A stretch of 64,000 nucleotides of DNA from Colwellia sp. BRX10-3. Its GTDB lineage: Bacteria; Pseudomonadota; Gammaproteobacteria; Enterobacterales; Alteromonadaceae. The position numbers were made by a program, and so were the translations under genes. Below are positions 25,325 to 33,969 of this stretch, in pieces. Position 1 is the stretch's first letter, and every line of letters begins with the position of its first letter. The stretch lies in NCBI RefSeq assembly GCF_014077505.1, contig NZ_JACGWA010000001.1:310001-374000 (forward strand). Direction: 5' to 3'. A model generated the notes under the pieces. The model had not been told where the DNA came from, searched no databases, and saw only the letters and a list, made by a program, of their open reading frames with translations.

Positions 25325-27664
25325 TTAAGCGTAGTAATCGATGCCCGTTGATGAAGCTTTAACCACATTTACCATCGAGTTATCATTTTCATTGAAATTA
25401 TCTTCAGTCGACTCACTATTTTGGCCATTGTTAGTCTGTTGGTCAAAACCATTGCCATTTTGCTCTTTAGCTTGACGCTGTTCGATACTTGCTTCGCCTA
25501 CATCGACGCCACTTTCAGCCAACATATCACGTAACTTGCCCATATTTTGCTCTAAAGCTTCTTTTGCTTGCTGATTTTGCACAACAAACTGCACGGCTGC
25601 TTGTTCATTTTGTAAATTCACCCGTACATGAATATTGCCCATTTCTGGTGGATCAAGCTTAATTTCCACTTGTTGAATTTTTTGATTGATCATCACCATC
25701 ACTTTATCTTTTACTGCATTGGCAAAGTCTTTACGATAAATAGCAATAGTTTCGGTATTCATTGCGGTGATTGATTTTTGTGTCTGTACGGTATTTGTTG
25801 TTAATTGATTTATTGTGCTTTCAAAGCGCTGCTCTTGTTGCGCGGCTATTTCTGCAGAGCTTGCCGTGGGTTTAGCAGCCTGTGTATCCAATGTTTGATT
25901 AAAAGCTGATAACACTTTTTCAGCTTGAGGCAGCTGTTTCTCGCCCTCATTTTTAGTTGATTTTTGTTCTTCACCCATCACATTAGCTAGTTTGCTAACA
26001 TCTTCATTTGCCGCAGTTTTTTGATTAGCATTGTCCTTTACATCTGAAGTCGACATGCTTATCGCTGTTGCTGTACTTTGGTTTATAACACGAGCTTGTG
26101 TAGGTTCGTTACCATTAACTTGTACGAATTCGGCTACCTTTGCTTTTATTGACTCTGCCGCTTGCACTTTTACATCATTGCTTTGTGCAACGTCACTTTT
26201 ATGCACAACGTTTAATTCAGATGAGAGAGTTTTATTAGCGTTTGCGAAGTCAAGTTCACTATCACCATTACTGACACTATTGTGTAATTCTCTATTGCCA
26301 GATACTTGTTTAGCTTCTTGATTTTTATCTAAGCTTACAGCGGCTTCTCGAGCTAAATTTTGGCTACTTACTTGCTTTACTATTAAGTCGACATCATCAA
26401 CTAAGCCTCGCTCGTTGGCGAAACCCATGATGCCCGTTTCTTTTGAAGTAATTGGCTTCGCATCTAAGGCAGACAGACTATTTGCTATATTAGCAGGCGT
26501 AGTTTTAGCTACATTATCTACCACATCGTCTACTACATTCTCGATTACATTATCTACTGCTTTACCCGTTACATTATCTGATATTTTACTGACTACATTC
26601 GTTGTGGCATTTTCAGTCAATTGTTTTGCTGTATTTTTGCTGCCGACAAGTAATTGAGTTTGCTGCGCATCGCTTGCACTAGGAGAGGTTTTTACATGCT
26701 CACCTTTAGCGTTTTTTACCAGCAGGCTTTGCTCAGCAACCTGGTTTTTACCCCGCTCAGATTCAGCCATTATCTTATTGCTTGCCAATATTTGCTCGGT
26801 TACTACTGCAGAATTTTTACCTTTCTGCTCAATGTTAGGTTGCTCTGCAGCAGTTTTTGTCAATAATTGCTGTGCACCGTTTAACATTTTTAATAGATCA
26901 ACCGTATCGTCATTTGCAATATTATCAGTGCTGTCAATTTTTGATTGAGACTCTTGCTGCTGAAGTTTTTGCGACTGAAAGTCAAGGTAAGGCTTTTTGT
27001 AACTAATAGGCGCCACAGAGTCGCCTTTCAATGCTCCTTCAACTTGTTTAAATTCTCTATTTTCACTTTGTAATGGTGTTACTGGAACAGGAGTAATATG
27101 AGCATCATCTTTAGATTTAGCCGCTGTAATTAGTTGTTCAGTATTTGGGGAAATTGTTACAGGTAAAATATAATCGTTACCAAGCATTGGCTTAGTTATT
27201 AAAGATTCATCATCTATTGGCAAAGGCACAGGTAAAGTGTGCGCATCATATTTATCAGTGCTTTCTGCTTTTAGTTGTGCAGCTAAAGACTGGTTATCAA
27301 TGGGAAAAGGTACGGGTAGCGTATGAGCACTGTCACTTGCGGTTAATTTAGAGGTTAACGACTCATCATCTATCGGTAAAGGCACAGGTAAAGTATGCGC
27401 ATCGTCAGCTTTCGTGGCCTTAACTGGTGTTAATGAGCCATCATTTTTAATAACCTGTTGTTGATGTTCTGCCGCTTTAGACGCAAAATTGCCACCTTGC
27501 TTAGTGTTATCTGATTCAGCAAGACTTTTTCTGGGGTAATGTTGCTCCATCGCATCGGAAAATGCGTTGGCTTTAGCTTGACTTTTTATTGGCGCCTCAC
27601 CTTTACTACCTTGCATATCAGGGTTTTGGCCAACATCAACAGACAATAAATTTACTTGAGACAT
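25325..27664 (-). CDS. fliK: flagellar hook-length control protein FliK, with internal repeats
   Basis: A 779-residue secreted ruler that sets hook length and triggers the FlhB switch; E. coli-type FliK proteins are about 400 residues. The long low-complexity N-terminal part contains a tandem array at residues 88-198 built on AHTLPVPLPIDDESL and a Val/Asp/Asn-rich stretch around residue 360-390. The conserved C-terminal hook domain (about 645-735) includes VEIKLDPPEMGNIHVRV and LRDMLAESGVDVGEASIEQ. A sigma-54-type site is found about 63 bases upstream. It leads the fliKLMNOPQR-flhB genes. Confidence 0.93.
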   Translation of the reverse strand: MSQVNLLSVDVGQNPDMQGSKGEAPIKSQAKANAFSDAMEQHYPRKSLAESDNTKQGGNFASKAAEHQQQVIKNDGSLTPVKATKADDAHTLPVPLPIDDESLTSKLTASDSAHTLPVPFPIDNQSLAAQLKAESTDKYDAHTLPVPLPIDDESLITKPMLGNDYILPVTISPNTEQLITAAKSKDDAHITPVPVTPLQSENREFKQVEGALKGDSVAPISYKKPYLDFQSQKLQQQESQSKIDSTDNIANDDTVDLLKMLNGAQQLLTKTAAEQPNIEQKGKNSAVVTEQILASNKIMAESERGKNQVAEQSLLVKNAKGEHVKTSPSASDAQQTQLLVGSKNTAKQLTENATTNVVSKISDNVTGKAVDNVIENVVDDVVDNVAKTTPANIANSLSALDAKPITSKETGIMGFANERGLVDDVDLIVKQVSSQNLAREAAVSLDKNQEAKQVSGNRELHNSVSNGDSELDFANANKTLSSELNVVHKSDVAQSNDVKVQAAESIKAKVAEFVQVNGNEPTQARVINQSTATAISMSTSDVKDNANQKTAANEDVSKLANVMGEEQKSTKNEGEKQLPQAEKVLSAFNQTLDTQAAKPTASSAEIAAQQEQRFESTINQLTTNTVQTQKSITAMNTETIAIYRKDFANAVKDKVMVMINQKIQQVEIKLDPPEMGNIHVRVNLQNEQAAVQFVVQNQQAKEALEQNMGKLRDMLAESGVDVGEASIEQRQAKEQNGNGFDQQTNNGQNSESTEDNFNENDNSMVNVVKASSTGIDYYA
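27071..27403 (-). repeat. tandem peptide repeats coding in fliK
   Basis: Five units spaced 23-28 residues apart: DAHTLPVPLPIDDESL, SAHTLPVPFPIDNQSL, DAHTLPVPLPIDDESL again, then two decayed copies (DYILPVTISPNTEQL and DAHITPVPVTPL). Copies one and three are identical in protein. Confidence 0.9.
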
Positions 27665-27726
27665 AACAGACCTTTCTTAAACATAGACTTAAGCGTAATT
27701 TAATAAATTATTTCTATTGTTATCTA

Positions 27727-27743
27727 AGCAAAATTCGTTCCAA
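27727..27743 (-). promoter_or_regulatory. sigma-54 promoter candidate for fliK operon
   Basis: On the minus strand TTGGAACGAATTTTGCT matches the -24 TTGG and -12 TTGC boxes with N10 spacing, 63 bases before the fliK start. Confidence 0.7.
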
Positions 27744-27826
27744 AGCTAAAACTTTAGTGCTATTCGAAAGGTAACTAGAAAGCTTACTTAAACAATAAAG
27801 CAGTATTTACAGTGCAATGACGGGGA

Positions 27827-28261
27827 TTAAAGGCGACGGCGGACAAATTGTTGCGTGGCTATTTCATCGAACATTTTCTGCTCTTGTTTATTGGCTGTTA
27901 ATTGCAGGGCGGCAAGCTTTTTATCACGTAATAACTCCACCGCTTGTATTTTTCGTCTTTGCTCTAACCATTGTTTTTTTCGGGTTTCAACCAGCGCTTT
28001 AGCTTGATGAACCGCTATTTTAACTTGCTGAGAAGCATTATCTAGTTTCGCTATAAAAGCATGAAAATGGCTATAGGTAGCACTATCAATACCTTCTAAT
28101 GAACGTTGATTTAGCCGACGCATATACTCTAAGCGATAATCACTGACATTTTTTAAACGATCTTTATTTTGTTGATAGTCAAACTCCGCCGCTTGCAATG
28201 CTTGCGAGGCTTTTTGTTCTTTATTAAGCTCAAATTTATATAAGGTGTTCAACTGCTTCAT
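27827..28261 (-). CDS. fliJ: flagellar export chaperone FliJ
   Basis: A 144-residue helical coiled-coil protein that acts as the stalk of the FliI-FliH export ATPase and escorts other chaperones. It has a high Lys/Gln/Glu content, with heptad-like patterns throughout (LYKFELNKEQKASQALQAAEFDYQQ). Length and position directly after fliI are typical. Sequence is poorly conserved in this family, so position carries much of the weight. Confidence 0.88.
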   Translation of the reverse strand: MKQLNTLYKFELNKEQKASQALQAAEFDYQQNKDRLKNVSDYRLEYMRRLNQRSLEGIDSATYSHFHAFIAKLDNASQQVKIAVHQAKALVETRKKQWLEQRRKIQAVELLRDKKLAALQLTANKQEQKMFDEIATQQFVRRRL

Positions 28262-28296
28262 GGGTTTAATTCCTTATTGATATTTGTGCAGGTTGA

Positions 28297-29661
28297 TCAT
28301 TGTGCAGGCTGATTTTGTTGAGCATGCGCTTGCGCCGCTGCTAATACTTCCTGCAACTGGGTTAAACTTTGATCGTATGGAATAATTTCTAGCATTTTTT
28401 GTTGTAAGAAAAACTGAATAACCGGTTGTAAGTCAATCGCTTGATCTATTCTTGGGTCGGTTCCTCGGCTATAAGCGCCAATAGAAATTAAATCTTTATT
28501 TTCTTGATATAAAGCATAAATTTGTCGTAATTGCCTTGCAAGCTGTTGATGTTCTTCACTGGTTACCATAGGCATCACACGGCTAATAGAGCCTTCAATA
28601 TCAACCGCCGGATAATGGCCAGCATCGGCCAATTTTCGAGACAACACAATGTGACCATCTAAAATGGCACGGGCGGCATCTGCAATCGGGTCTTGTAAGT
28701 CATCGCCCTCGGTTAAAACGGTAAAAAATGCGCTGATTGAACCTTGGCCATCACCACCATTACCTGCTCGCTCAACGAGTTGCGGTAATTTAGAGAAAAC
28801 TGAAGGCGGATAACCTTTAGTGGCTGGTGGTTCACCAACCGCGAGCGCAATTTCACGCTGTGCCTGTGCGTAACGGGTAAGAGAATCAACAAGTAATAAA
28901 ACATTTAAGCCTTGATCACGAAAATATTCGCTAATTTGCACGGCAGTTTCACAGCCCTTAAGGCGCATTAATGGTGAGTTATCGGCGGGTGCGGCCACTA
29001 CGACAGAACGGGCACGACCTTCTTCACCAAGTATTTCTTCAATAAACTCTTTAACTTCTCGACCACGTTCACCAATTAAGCCTACGACAATAACATCGGC
29101 GTTTGTGCCACGTGTCATCATGCCTAAAAGCACACTTTTACCAACACCTGAGCCGGCAAATAACCCCATTCGTTGACCAACACCCACGGTAAGAAAACTG
29201 TTAATAGAACGAACACCAACATCTAATGGTTCTGTAATTGCCCGTCGTGACAATGGGTTGATAGGTTTACTATTATATTGATAACTATCAGACGCTTTGA
29301 TCGGCCCTTTTCCGTCGAGGGGTTTACCCACACCATCGACTACCCTTCCCAGTAAATCCATTGACAGTGGCAAACGTGCTTTAGTCGATAAAGGCACGAC
29401 GCGTGCACCAGGCAATACGCCTTGTAAGGTTTGTTCTGGCATTAAAAAGGTTATATCTTGTGAAAAACCAACAATTTCGGCAATAAGATCGCCCTGTGAC
29501 GTTTCTACCAAACACTGGCTACCAACAGGTGCTTTAACGCCTACTGCTTCTAACGTTAAACCAACCACGCGCACTAAACGCCCGGCAACAGACACACTGT
29601 GCGGGTGAATAAGCTTTTCACAGTTTTTTAAACGTTCAGTGATGCGATTTATATCAACCAT
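28297..29661 (-). CDS. fliI: flagellar export ATPase FliI
   Basis: A 454-residue ATPase related to the F1 beta subunit that supports unloading of export substrates. Walker A is [15 protein letters not shown] (about 165-180) and Walker B lies in [19 protein letters not shown]. The conserved ATPase block [21 protein letters not shown] and [21 protein letters not shown] are characteristic. It lies between fliH and fliJ. Confidence 0.97.
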   Translation of the reverse strand: MVDINRITERLKNCEKLIHPHSVSVAGRLVRVVGLTLEAVGVKAPVGSQCLVETSQGDLIAEIVGFSQDITFLMPEQTLQGVLPGARVVPLSTKARLPLSMDLLGRVVDGVGKPLDGKGPIKASDSYQYNSKPINPLSRRAITEPLDVGVRSINSFLTVGVGQRMGLFAGSGVGKSVLLGMMTRGTNADVIVVGLIGERGREVKEFIEEILGEEGRARSVVVAAPADNSPLMRLKGCETAVQISEYFRDQGLNVLLLVDSLTRYAQAQREIALAVGEPPATKGYPPSVFSKLPQLVERAGNGGDGQGSISAFFTVLTEGDDLQDPIADAARAILDGHIVLSRKLADAGHYPAVDIEGSISRVMPMVTSEEHQQLARQLRQIYALYQENKDLISIGAYSRGTDPRIDQAIDLQPVIQFFLQQKMLEIIPYDQSLTQLQEVLAAAQAHAQQNQPAQ

Positions 29662-29767
29662 AGATTTTTTTACGCTTTTTAATAAAATTTACTGGTACAA
29701 AGTGCTTTGGGGCTATGTTTATTATGCCTTGAAACTGATTGACTTATTCAAGTCATAGGCACGATAT

Positions 29768-30562
29768 TTATTGGTGTAGCGCTTCTTGTAAAAACGCGTC
29801 TAAAACCTCGTTCAAGCGGGTTTTAACGCTAAGATCAATATTCGATGTGCTGTTTTCAATTTGACAACTACCTGGGCTTAACTGCGGAGCTGCAAGTAAA
29901 CGCCAGCCTTGTTCTTGGATATGCTGTGCACCAAATTGTTTTTCTACTAATTTAATGTCTTGGGGATGCAATAGTATTTGTGTTTGAGACTCTTGTCCCG
30001 GCAAGGCTTTAATGCCTTCAGCTATAGCTGATAATAAAATATCTGGGTTAGTTTTAGCTTCATGTTTGGTTACCGCTTGAGTTAATTGCACCACTAGCTG
30101 TAATAATTGCGCTTCAACATTTTTTTCAACATTAACCAAAGGTTGATGTAAGTGTTCTAAAAGCGTTTGCATTGCCGCAATTTGTTGTTCGCTGGTCTCT
30201 TTACCTTCGGCTAAACCTTGTGTTACCCCCTCTTCGTGACCTGAGATCACCCCTTCTTGATGACCACTGGTTTTACCTTCTTCAAAACCTTTAGCAAAAC
30301 CTTCTTCTTTTCCCTGACTAAAACCTTCTTCAAACGCTGCTTGACGAATTTCTTCTATATCTTGCGCTGTTAATGGTACAGGGTCATTGAGTTCTGTTTC
30401 TTCTGGCGGTTCATAACGCCAGGTGCGTGACTTACCAAAAGCATTGGTTTTACCATCATCTTGCTCTGCATCAGGTTGTACACTAGGTGCAGACCAAGTA
30501 TTCACTTCTTCAGTTTTTTTTGACGCTACCTTTTCGCTACTTGGCTCAGAATTCGGCTCCAT
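29768..30562 (-). CDS. fliH: flagellar export ATPase regulator FliH, long GxxxG helix
   Basis: A 264-residue protein that binds FliI and tethers it to FliN at the C-ring. The acidic N-terminal third ends in a run of eleven glycines spaced exactly four residues apart (G80 to G120, GFSQGKEEGFAKGFEEG and on), the helix-packing repeat known in FliH. The C-terminal half has the V-type E-subunit-like stalk fold (LLQLVVQLTQAVTKHEAK; LHPQDIKLVEKQFG). It lies directly before fliI. Confidence 0.93.
   Translation of the reverse strand: MEPNSEPSSEKVASKKTEEVNTWSAPSVQPDAEQDDGKTNAFGKSRTWRYEPPEETELNDPVPLTAQDIEEIRQAAFEEGFSQGKEEGFAKGFEEGKTSGHQEGVISGHEEGVTQGLAEGKETSEQQIAAMQTLLEHLHQPLVNVEKNVEAQLLQLVVQLTQAVTKHEAKTNPDILLSAIAEGIKALPGQESQTQILLHPQDIKLVEKQFGAQHIQEQGWRLLAAPQLSPGSCQIENSTSNIDLSVKTRLNEVLDAFLQEALHQ
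30203..30325 (-). repeat. GxxxG periodic coding repeat in fliH
   Basis: Eleven Gly codons in perfect four-residue register over residues 80-120, with mainly Glu, Lys, Gln, Ser and Phe between. Confidence 0.9.
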
Positions 30563-30586
30563 TATTCTGCTCTCTCTGACATTGGA

Positions 30587-31639
30587 TTATAAGAATTCAT
30601 CGCCACCACCACCGCCACCTAGCATAATTTCACCGGCATCAGATAATCGACGCGCAACGGCCAAGATTTCTTTTTGTGCTGCTTCAACTTCACTAATACG
30701 CACCGGCCCCATAGCTTCAAGATCATCGGCTAACATTTCTGCTGCACGTTTAGACATATTCGCCATAATTTTTTCTCTCAAGGCTTCGTCAGCACCTTTA
30801 ATCGCTTTCATTAGCGCATCTTGCTGAACTTCTCTTAAGATAGATTGAATACCTCTGTCGTCGACATCGGCAAGGTTTTCAAAGACAAACATTAAGTCTT
30901 GTATTTGTTGGCTCATCTCTTCGTCATGTTCACGAATTGAATCCATTAACATACCTTCAACATTAGTGTCTAAATAGTTCATAATATCTGCTGCTGCTTT
31001 CAAGCCGCCCATTTTCGCTGCTTGTGCACCCGCTTGACCAGCAAATTGTTTCTCCATGATCTCGTTTAGCTCTTGTAGTGCTGCCGGCTGAACTTCTTCT
31101 AAATTAGCGATACGCATCATAAGGTCTAAGCGTACTTTATCGGCAAACTGCGTCATTATTTCTGCCGATTGTTCGGGTTCTAAATAAGATAAAACAATAG
31201 TTTGAATTTGTGGATGCTCATTACGAATAATATTCGCCACCTGCTTCGAGTCCATCCATTTCAATGAATCAAGACCCTTAGCGCCGCCACCCATAACAAT
31301 TTGGTCGATGAGGTTACCGGCTTTATCTTCGCCTAATGCTGCGGTTAAAGCTTTACGTACAAATTCTTCACTTTGGAAACCAATAGTAGAGAAATTTTGA
31401 ATTTCGTTAATAAACAACTTATGCACAGCCGTGATTTTCTTTTGAGTAAAATCTTCCATACCGGCCATGATCATACCCACTTTTTGCACTTGCTTCGGCT
31501 CTAAGTGTTTTAGTATTTGCGCAGCATCTTCTTCTGAAAGGCTCAACAATAAAATTGCGGCTTTTTCGCCACCATCAAGTTTATTGACGTCAAATCCAGA
31601 CGGCTGCTGTGTTGCTACTTCTTGATTTTCATCACTCAT
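30587..31639 (-). CDS. fliG: flagellar motor switch protein FliG
   Basis: A 350-residue C-ring protein that turns stator ion flow into torque. N-terminal domain (DGGEKAAILLLSLSEEDAAQILKHL) binds FliF; the middle domain has the EHPQ motif (RNEHPQIQTIVLSYLEPEQ); the C-terminal domain has the charged torque helix (MFVFENLADVDDRGIQSILREV). The start overlaps the fliF end by 8 bases. An unusual glycine run (GGGGGG) near the C-terminus precedes the final DEFL. Confidence 0.97.
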   Translation of the reverse strand: MSDENQEVATQQPSGFDVNKLDGGEKAAILLLSLSEEDAAQILKHLEPKQVQKVGMIMAGMEDFTQKKITAVHKLFINEIQNFSTIGFQSEEFVRKALTAALGEDKAGNLIDQIVMGGGAKGLDSLKWMDSKQVANIIRNEHPQIQTIVLSYLEPEQSAEIMTQFADKVRLDLMMRIANLEEVQPAALQELNEIMEKQFAGQAGAQAAKMGGLKAAADIMNYLDTNVEGMLMDSIREHDEEMSQQIQDLMFVFENLADVDDRGIQSILREVQQDALMKAIKGADEALREKIMANMSKRAAEMLADDLEAMGPVRISEVEAAQKEILAVARRLSDAGEIMLGGGGGGDEFL

Positions 31640-33356
31640 CTTCGTTCAACCAACTTTTAACTACTTGCGATGATAATTCTGGCTCATTTGCCACTAATGC
31701 ACGTACTGCTTTTAAGACATCTTCATCACGGTGTAAATCAGGTAATTGTAAACTACCATCTGGCGCGAAACCAACTGCGCCAGCATCGAATTCAGATGTT
31801 AGCATGTCCATGGTCTCATCACCCAAATCAATATGACTATCAAGCGATTTATCACCGTAGTCACTCGGGGTTTGTTCAGGATGAATTAAGCGTTTTAACA
31901 TCGGACGTACTACCGCAAAAAACAGTATCGATATTAAGATCACCGCACCAATCAATTTGGCATATTTATAAATAGTAGGATCTTTCCACAAGGGTACAGC
32001 TTCTACTTCTATAATTTCTGCACGAGAAAACGGTAAAGTAACCACATCTAATGAGTCACCACGTTGCAAATTAAAGCCAATACTCCCTTGCAGTAAACGG
32101 CGAATATTAGCCATTTCTTGCACAGAGCGTGGCGTTGGCATAGGTTCGCCCTCAGCATTAACGCCAGGTAAGTAATCTAAGGCAACAGAAACACTAATGC
32201 GATGAATAACGCCGGTTTGTTGTTTGGTATAGCTTATAGCTTCGTCGAGTTCATAGTTCCGTGTCGACTCTGAATGTTTACGGCCAGGCATAGTGCGTTG
32301 TTGAGCATTACCAGTCGCATCTTCTGGAATATTACTGTCAAGAGGGGGTTGATTAGTTAACGCGCCAGGAATGCCGCCAAGTAATCCACCAATGGTATTA
32401 TCTTCAACTTTCATTTCGCTACGCAAAGCAGGTAAATCAGAGTTATAACGGCGTTGGGTTTCTTCAGTATTGGTAAAGTCCATCGCAACGTCAACTTGAG
32501 CGGTAAAGTTACCTAAACCCACGACTGGAATTAAAATCGAATCGATTTTATCCATATATTCAGCTTCACGTTTTTGTTCAATTTCAAATTCTTTACGAGA
32601 GCGCGAAGAAACAGAATCTTGTGAGCCAGAATTTAATAACCGACCGTTTTGATCAGTCACTGTGACACGGTTTGGATCAAGGCTTTGTACTGCTGAGGCG
32701 ACAATATCAACAACCGCGTCAACTTCTTCTTCTGATAAGAGACGGCCGCGGCGCAAGGTCAGTACCACAGTAGCAGACGGATTTTTCTCACGTTTCGCGA
32801 AAACGTTTTCACGAGGAATAGCTAATAAAACACGTGCGCGTGAAATAGATTTTAGCTCTTCAATTGTGCGAGCGAGCTGTTGCTCTCGAGAATGCTTTAA
32901 GCGTTCACTTTCAAGACGTTGACTAACACCAAAACCCATGTCTTGCATAAGAATTTCACTACCTTGTGAAGGTGCATCACTTAGACCTTCGCGAGCAAGC
33001 ATTAGTTTAACATTTTGGTATTCATCACTTTCTACAGATATGGTGTTATTTTCTTGACGGTATTCAACTTGATTGCTGTCAAGAAAGTCCATAGTTTTAA
33101 TCAGTTGCTCGGTGGGCAATTTGGTTAAAAAACGATATTCGGGTTGGTTAGCCAACATGATGACAAAAATAGCAATCGCGAAACAAATCGCGAGTGCAAT
33201 TACTATCGTCATTTGACGCAGAAAATCAACATTACCCATGGCACCCGCTAAACCTGACTTTTGTTCACCAACGGCATCATCTGCACCGTCGTTAGCGACT
33301 AAATCACTGTTGCCATCTGCTAACATTAAATTTGTGTTGTCTGTTGTATCTGCCAC
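31632..33356 (-). CDS. fliF: flagellar MS-ring protein FliF
   Basis: A 574-residue protein that forms the MS-ring in the inner membrane. Two membrane helices flank the periplasmic region (about 49-70 and 462-484). Ring-building motifs include LEEL-like ARTIEELKSISRARVLLAIPRENVFA and PSATVVLTLRRGRLLSEEEVDAVVDIVASAV (in separate stretches). The acidic C-terminus (DVLKAVRALVANEPELSSQVVKSWL) is the FliG-binding tail. It lies between fliE and fliG. Confidence 0.97.
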   Translation of the reverse strand: MADTTDNTNLMLADGNSDLVANDGADDAVGEQKSGLAGAMGNVDFLRQMTIVIALAICFAIAIFVIMLANQPEYRFLTKLPTEQLIKTMDFLDSNQVEYRQENNTISVESDEYQNVKLMLAREGLSDAPSQGSEILMQDMGFGVSQRLESERLKHSREQQLARTIEELKSISRARVLLAIPRENVFAKREKNPSATVVLTLRRGRLLSEEEVDAVVDIVASAVQSLDPNRVTVTDQNGRLLNSGSQDSVSSRSRKEFEIEQKREAEYMDKIDSILIPVVGLGNFTAQVDVAMDFTNTEETQRRYNSDLPALRSEMKVEDNTIGGLLGGIPGALTNQPPLDSNIPEDATGNAQQRTMPGRKHSESTRNYELDEAISYTKQQTGVIHRISVSVALDYLPGVNAEGEPMPTPRSVQEMANIRRLLQGSIGFNLQRGDSLDVVTLPFSRAEIIEVEAVPLWKDPTIYKYAKLIGAVILISILFFAVVRPMLKRLIHPEQTPSDYGDKSLDSHIDLGDETMDMLTSEFDAGAVGFAPDGSLQLPDLHRDEDVLKAVRALVANEPELSSQVVKSWLNEDE

Positions 33357-33401
33357 TTATATCTCTCCGCGTAAATATCGTTTTATTTTTAGCAACTGGA
33401 G

Positions 33402-33752
33402 CTAAACCGGCATGCTCATAATTTCTTTATAAGCTTCAACGAACTTATTGCGAACCTGAATTGTCGCATCGAAAGCAATTCCGGCTTTTGACGCCGCAAT
33501 CATGGTGTCGGCCAAGGTAACACTGCGGTCACCCATCTCAAAAGCCATTTTTTTCTCACTGACATCTTTTTGTAGTTCATTGACATTATTTACAGCATCT
33601 TTTAATAAACTACCAAAATCACTACCTGATTTGCTAACAGCTGGCGTGCCCATACCCATGCCATTTTCTTGGCCTATAGGAAGTCGGTTACCCATAGCTT
33701 CCATAGACATGCTTTGCATTTGGGCGTATAAAGAATTGGTTTTAATATCCAT
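33402..33752 (-). CDS. fliE: flagellar basal-body protein FliE
   Basis: A 116-residue rod/MS-ring junction protein. The conserved C-terminal half has FGSLLKDAVNNVNELQ and MIAASKAGIAFDATIQVRNKFVEAYKEIMSMPV, typical of FliE. It is the first gene of fliEFGHIJ and has a near-perfect sigma-54 site about 50 bases upstream. Confidence 0.96.
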   Translation of the reverse strand: MDIKTNSLYAQMQSMSMEAMGNRLPIGQENGMGMGTPAVSKSGSDFGSLLKDAVNNVNELQKDVSEKKMAFEMGDRSVTLADTMIAASKAGIAFDATIQVRNKFVEAYKEIMSMPV

Positions 33753-33803
33753 AGCTATCTCGCTTACGTCAATTTCTTGTTACTTAATATTACTTATGGT
33801 TAA

Positions 33804-33820
33804 AGCAAGCATAGTGCCAA
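33804..33820 (-). promoter_or_regulatory. sigma-54 promoter for fliE operon
   Basis: On the minus strand TTGGCACTATGCTTGCT matches TGGCAC-N5-TTGC exactly, 52 bases before the fliE start. Confidence 0.88.
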
Positions 33821-33912
33821 GCTAATAAACATTAAAAGACGCCTTAATAAACCTGCTTTAAAAAATCAATAAAACTCTTTTAAATCAATAAGAAAAAAAT
33901 AAAAAATCAAGC

Positions 33913-33940
33913 AAAAAAAAGCGACGTGAATTACGTCGCT
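33913..33940 (-). terminator. terminator after flrC
   Basis: On the minus strand an 8-bp stem (AGCGACGT/ACGTCGCT, loop AATTC) is followed by eight T residues, 30 bases after the flrC stop. Confidence 0.92.
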
Positions 33941-33969
33941 TATAGGTATTTATATTAATAATTGATGAT

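Noticed and set aside
27071-27403. CRISPR-like array
   Set aside because: The repeats are in frame inside fliK, of uneven spacing and protein-level similarity; no cas genes are present.
31130-31165. TTATCGGC inside fliG as a minus-strand sigma-28 -10 box
   Set aside because: No TTTA 15 bases further and no gene start nearby; a chance match in coding sequence.
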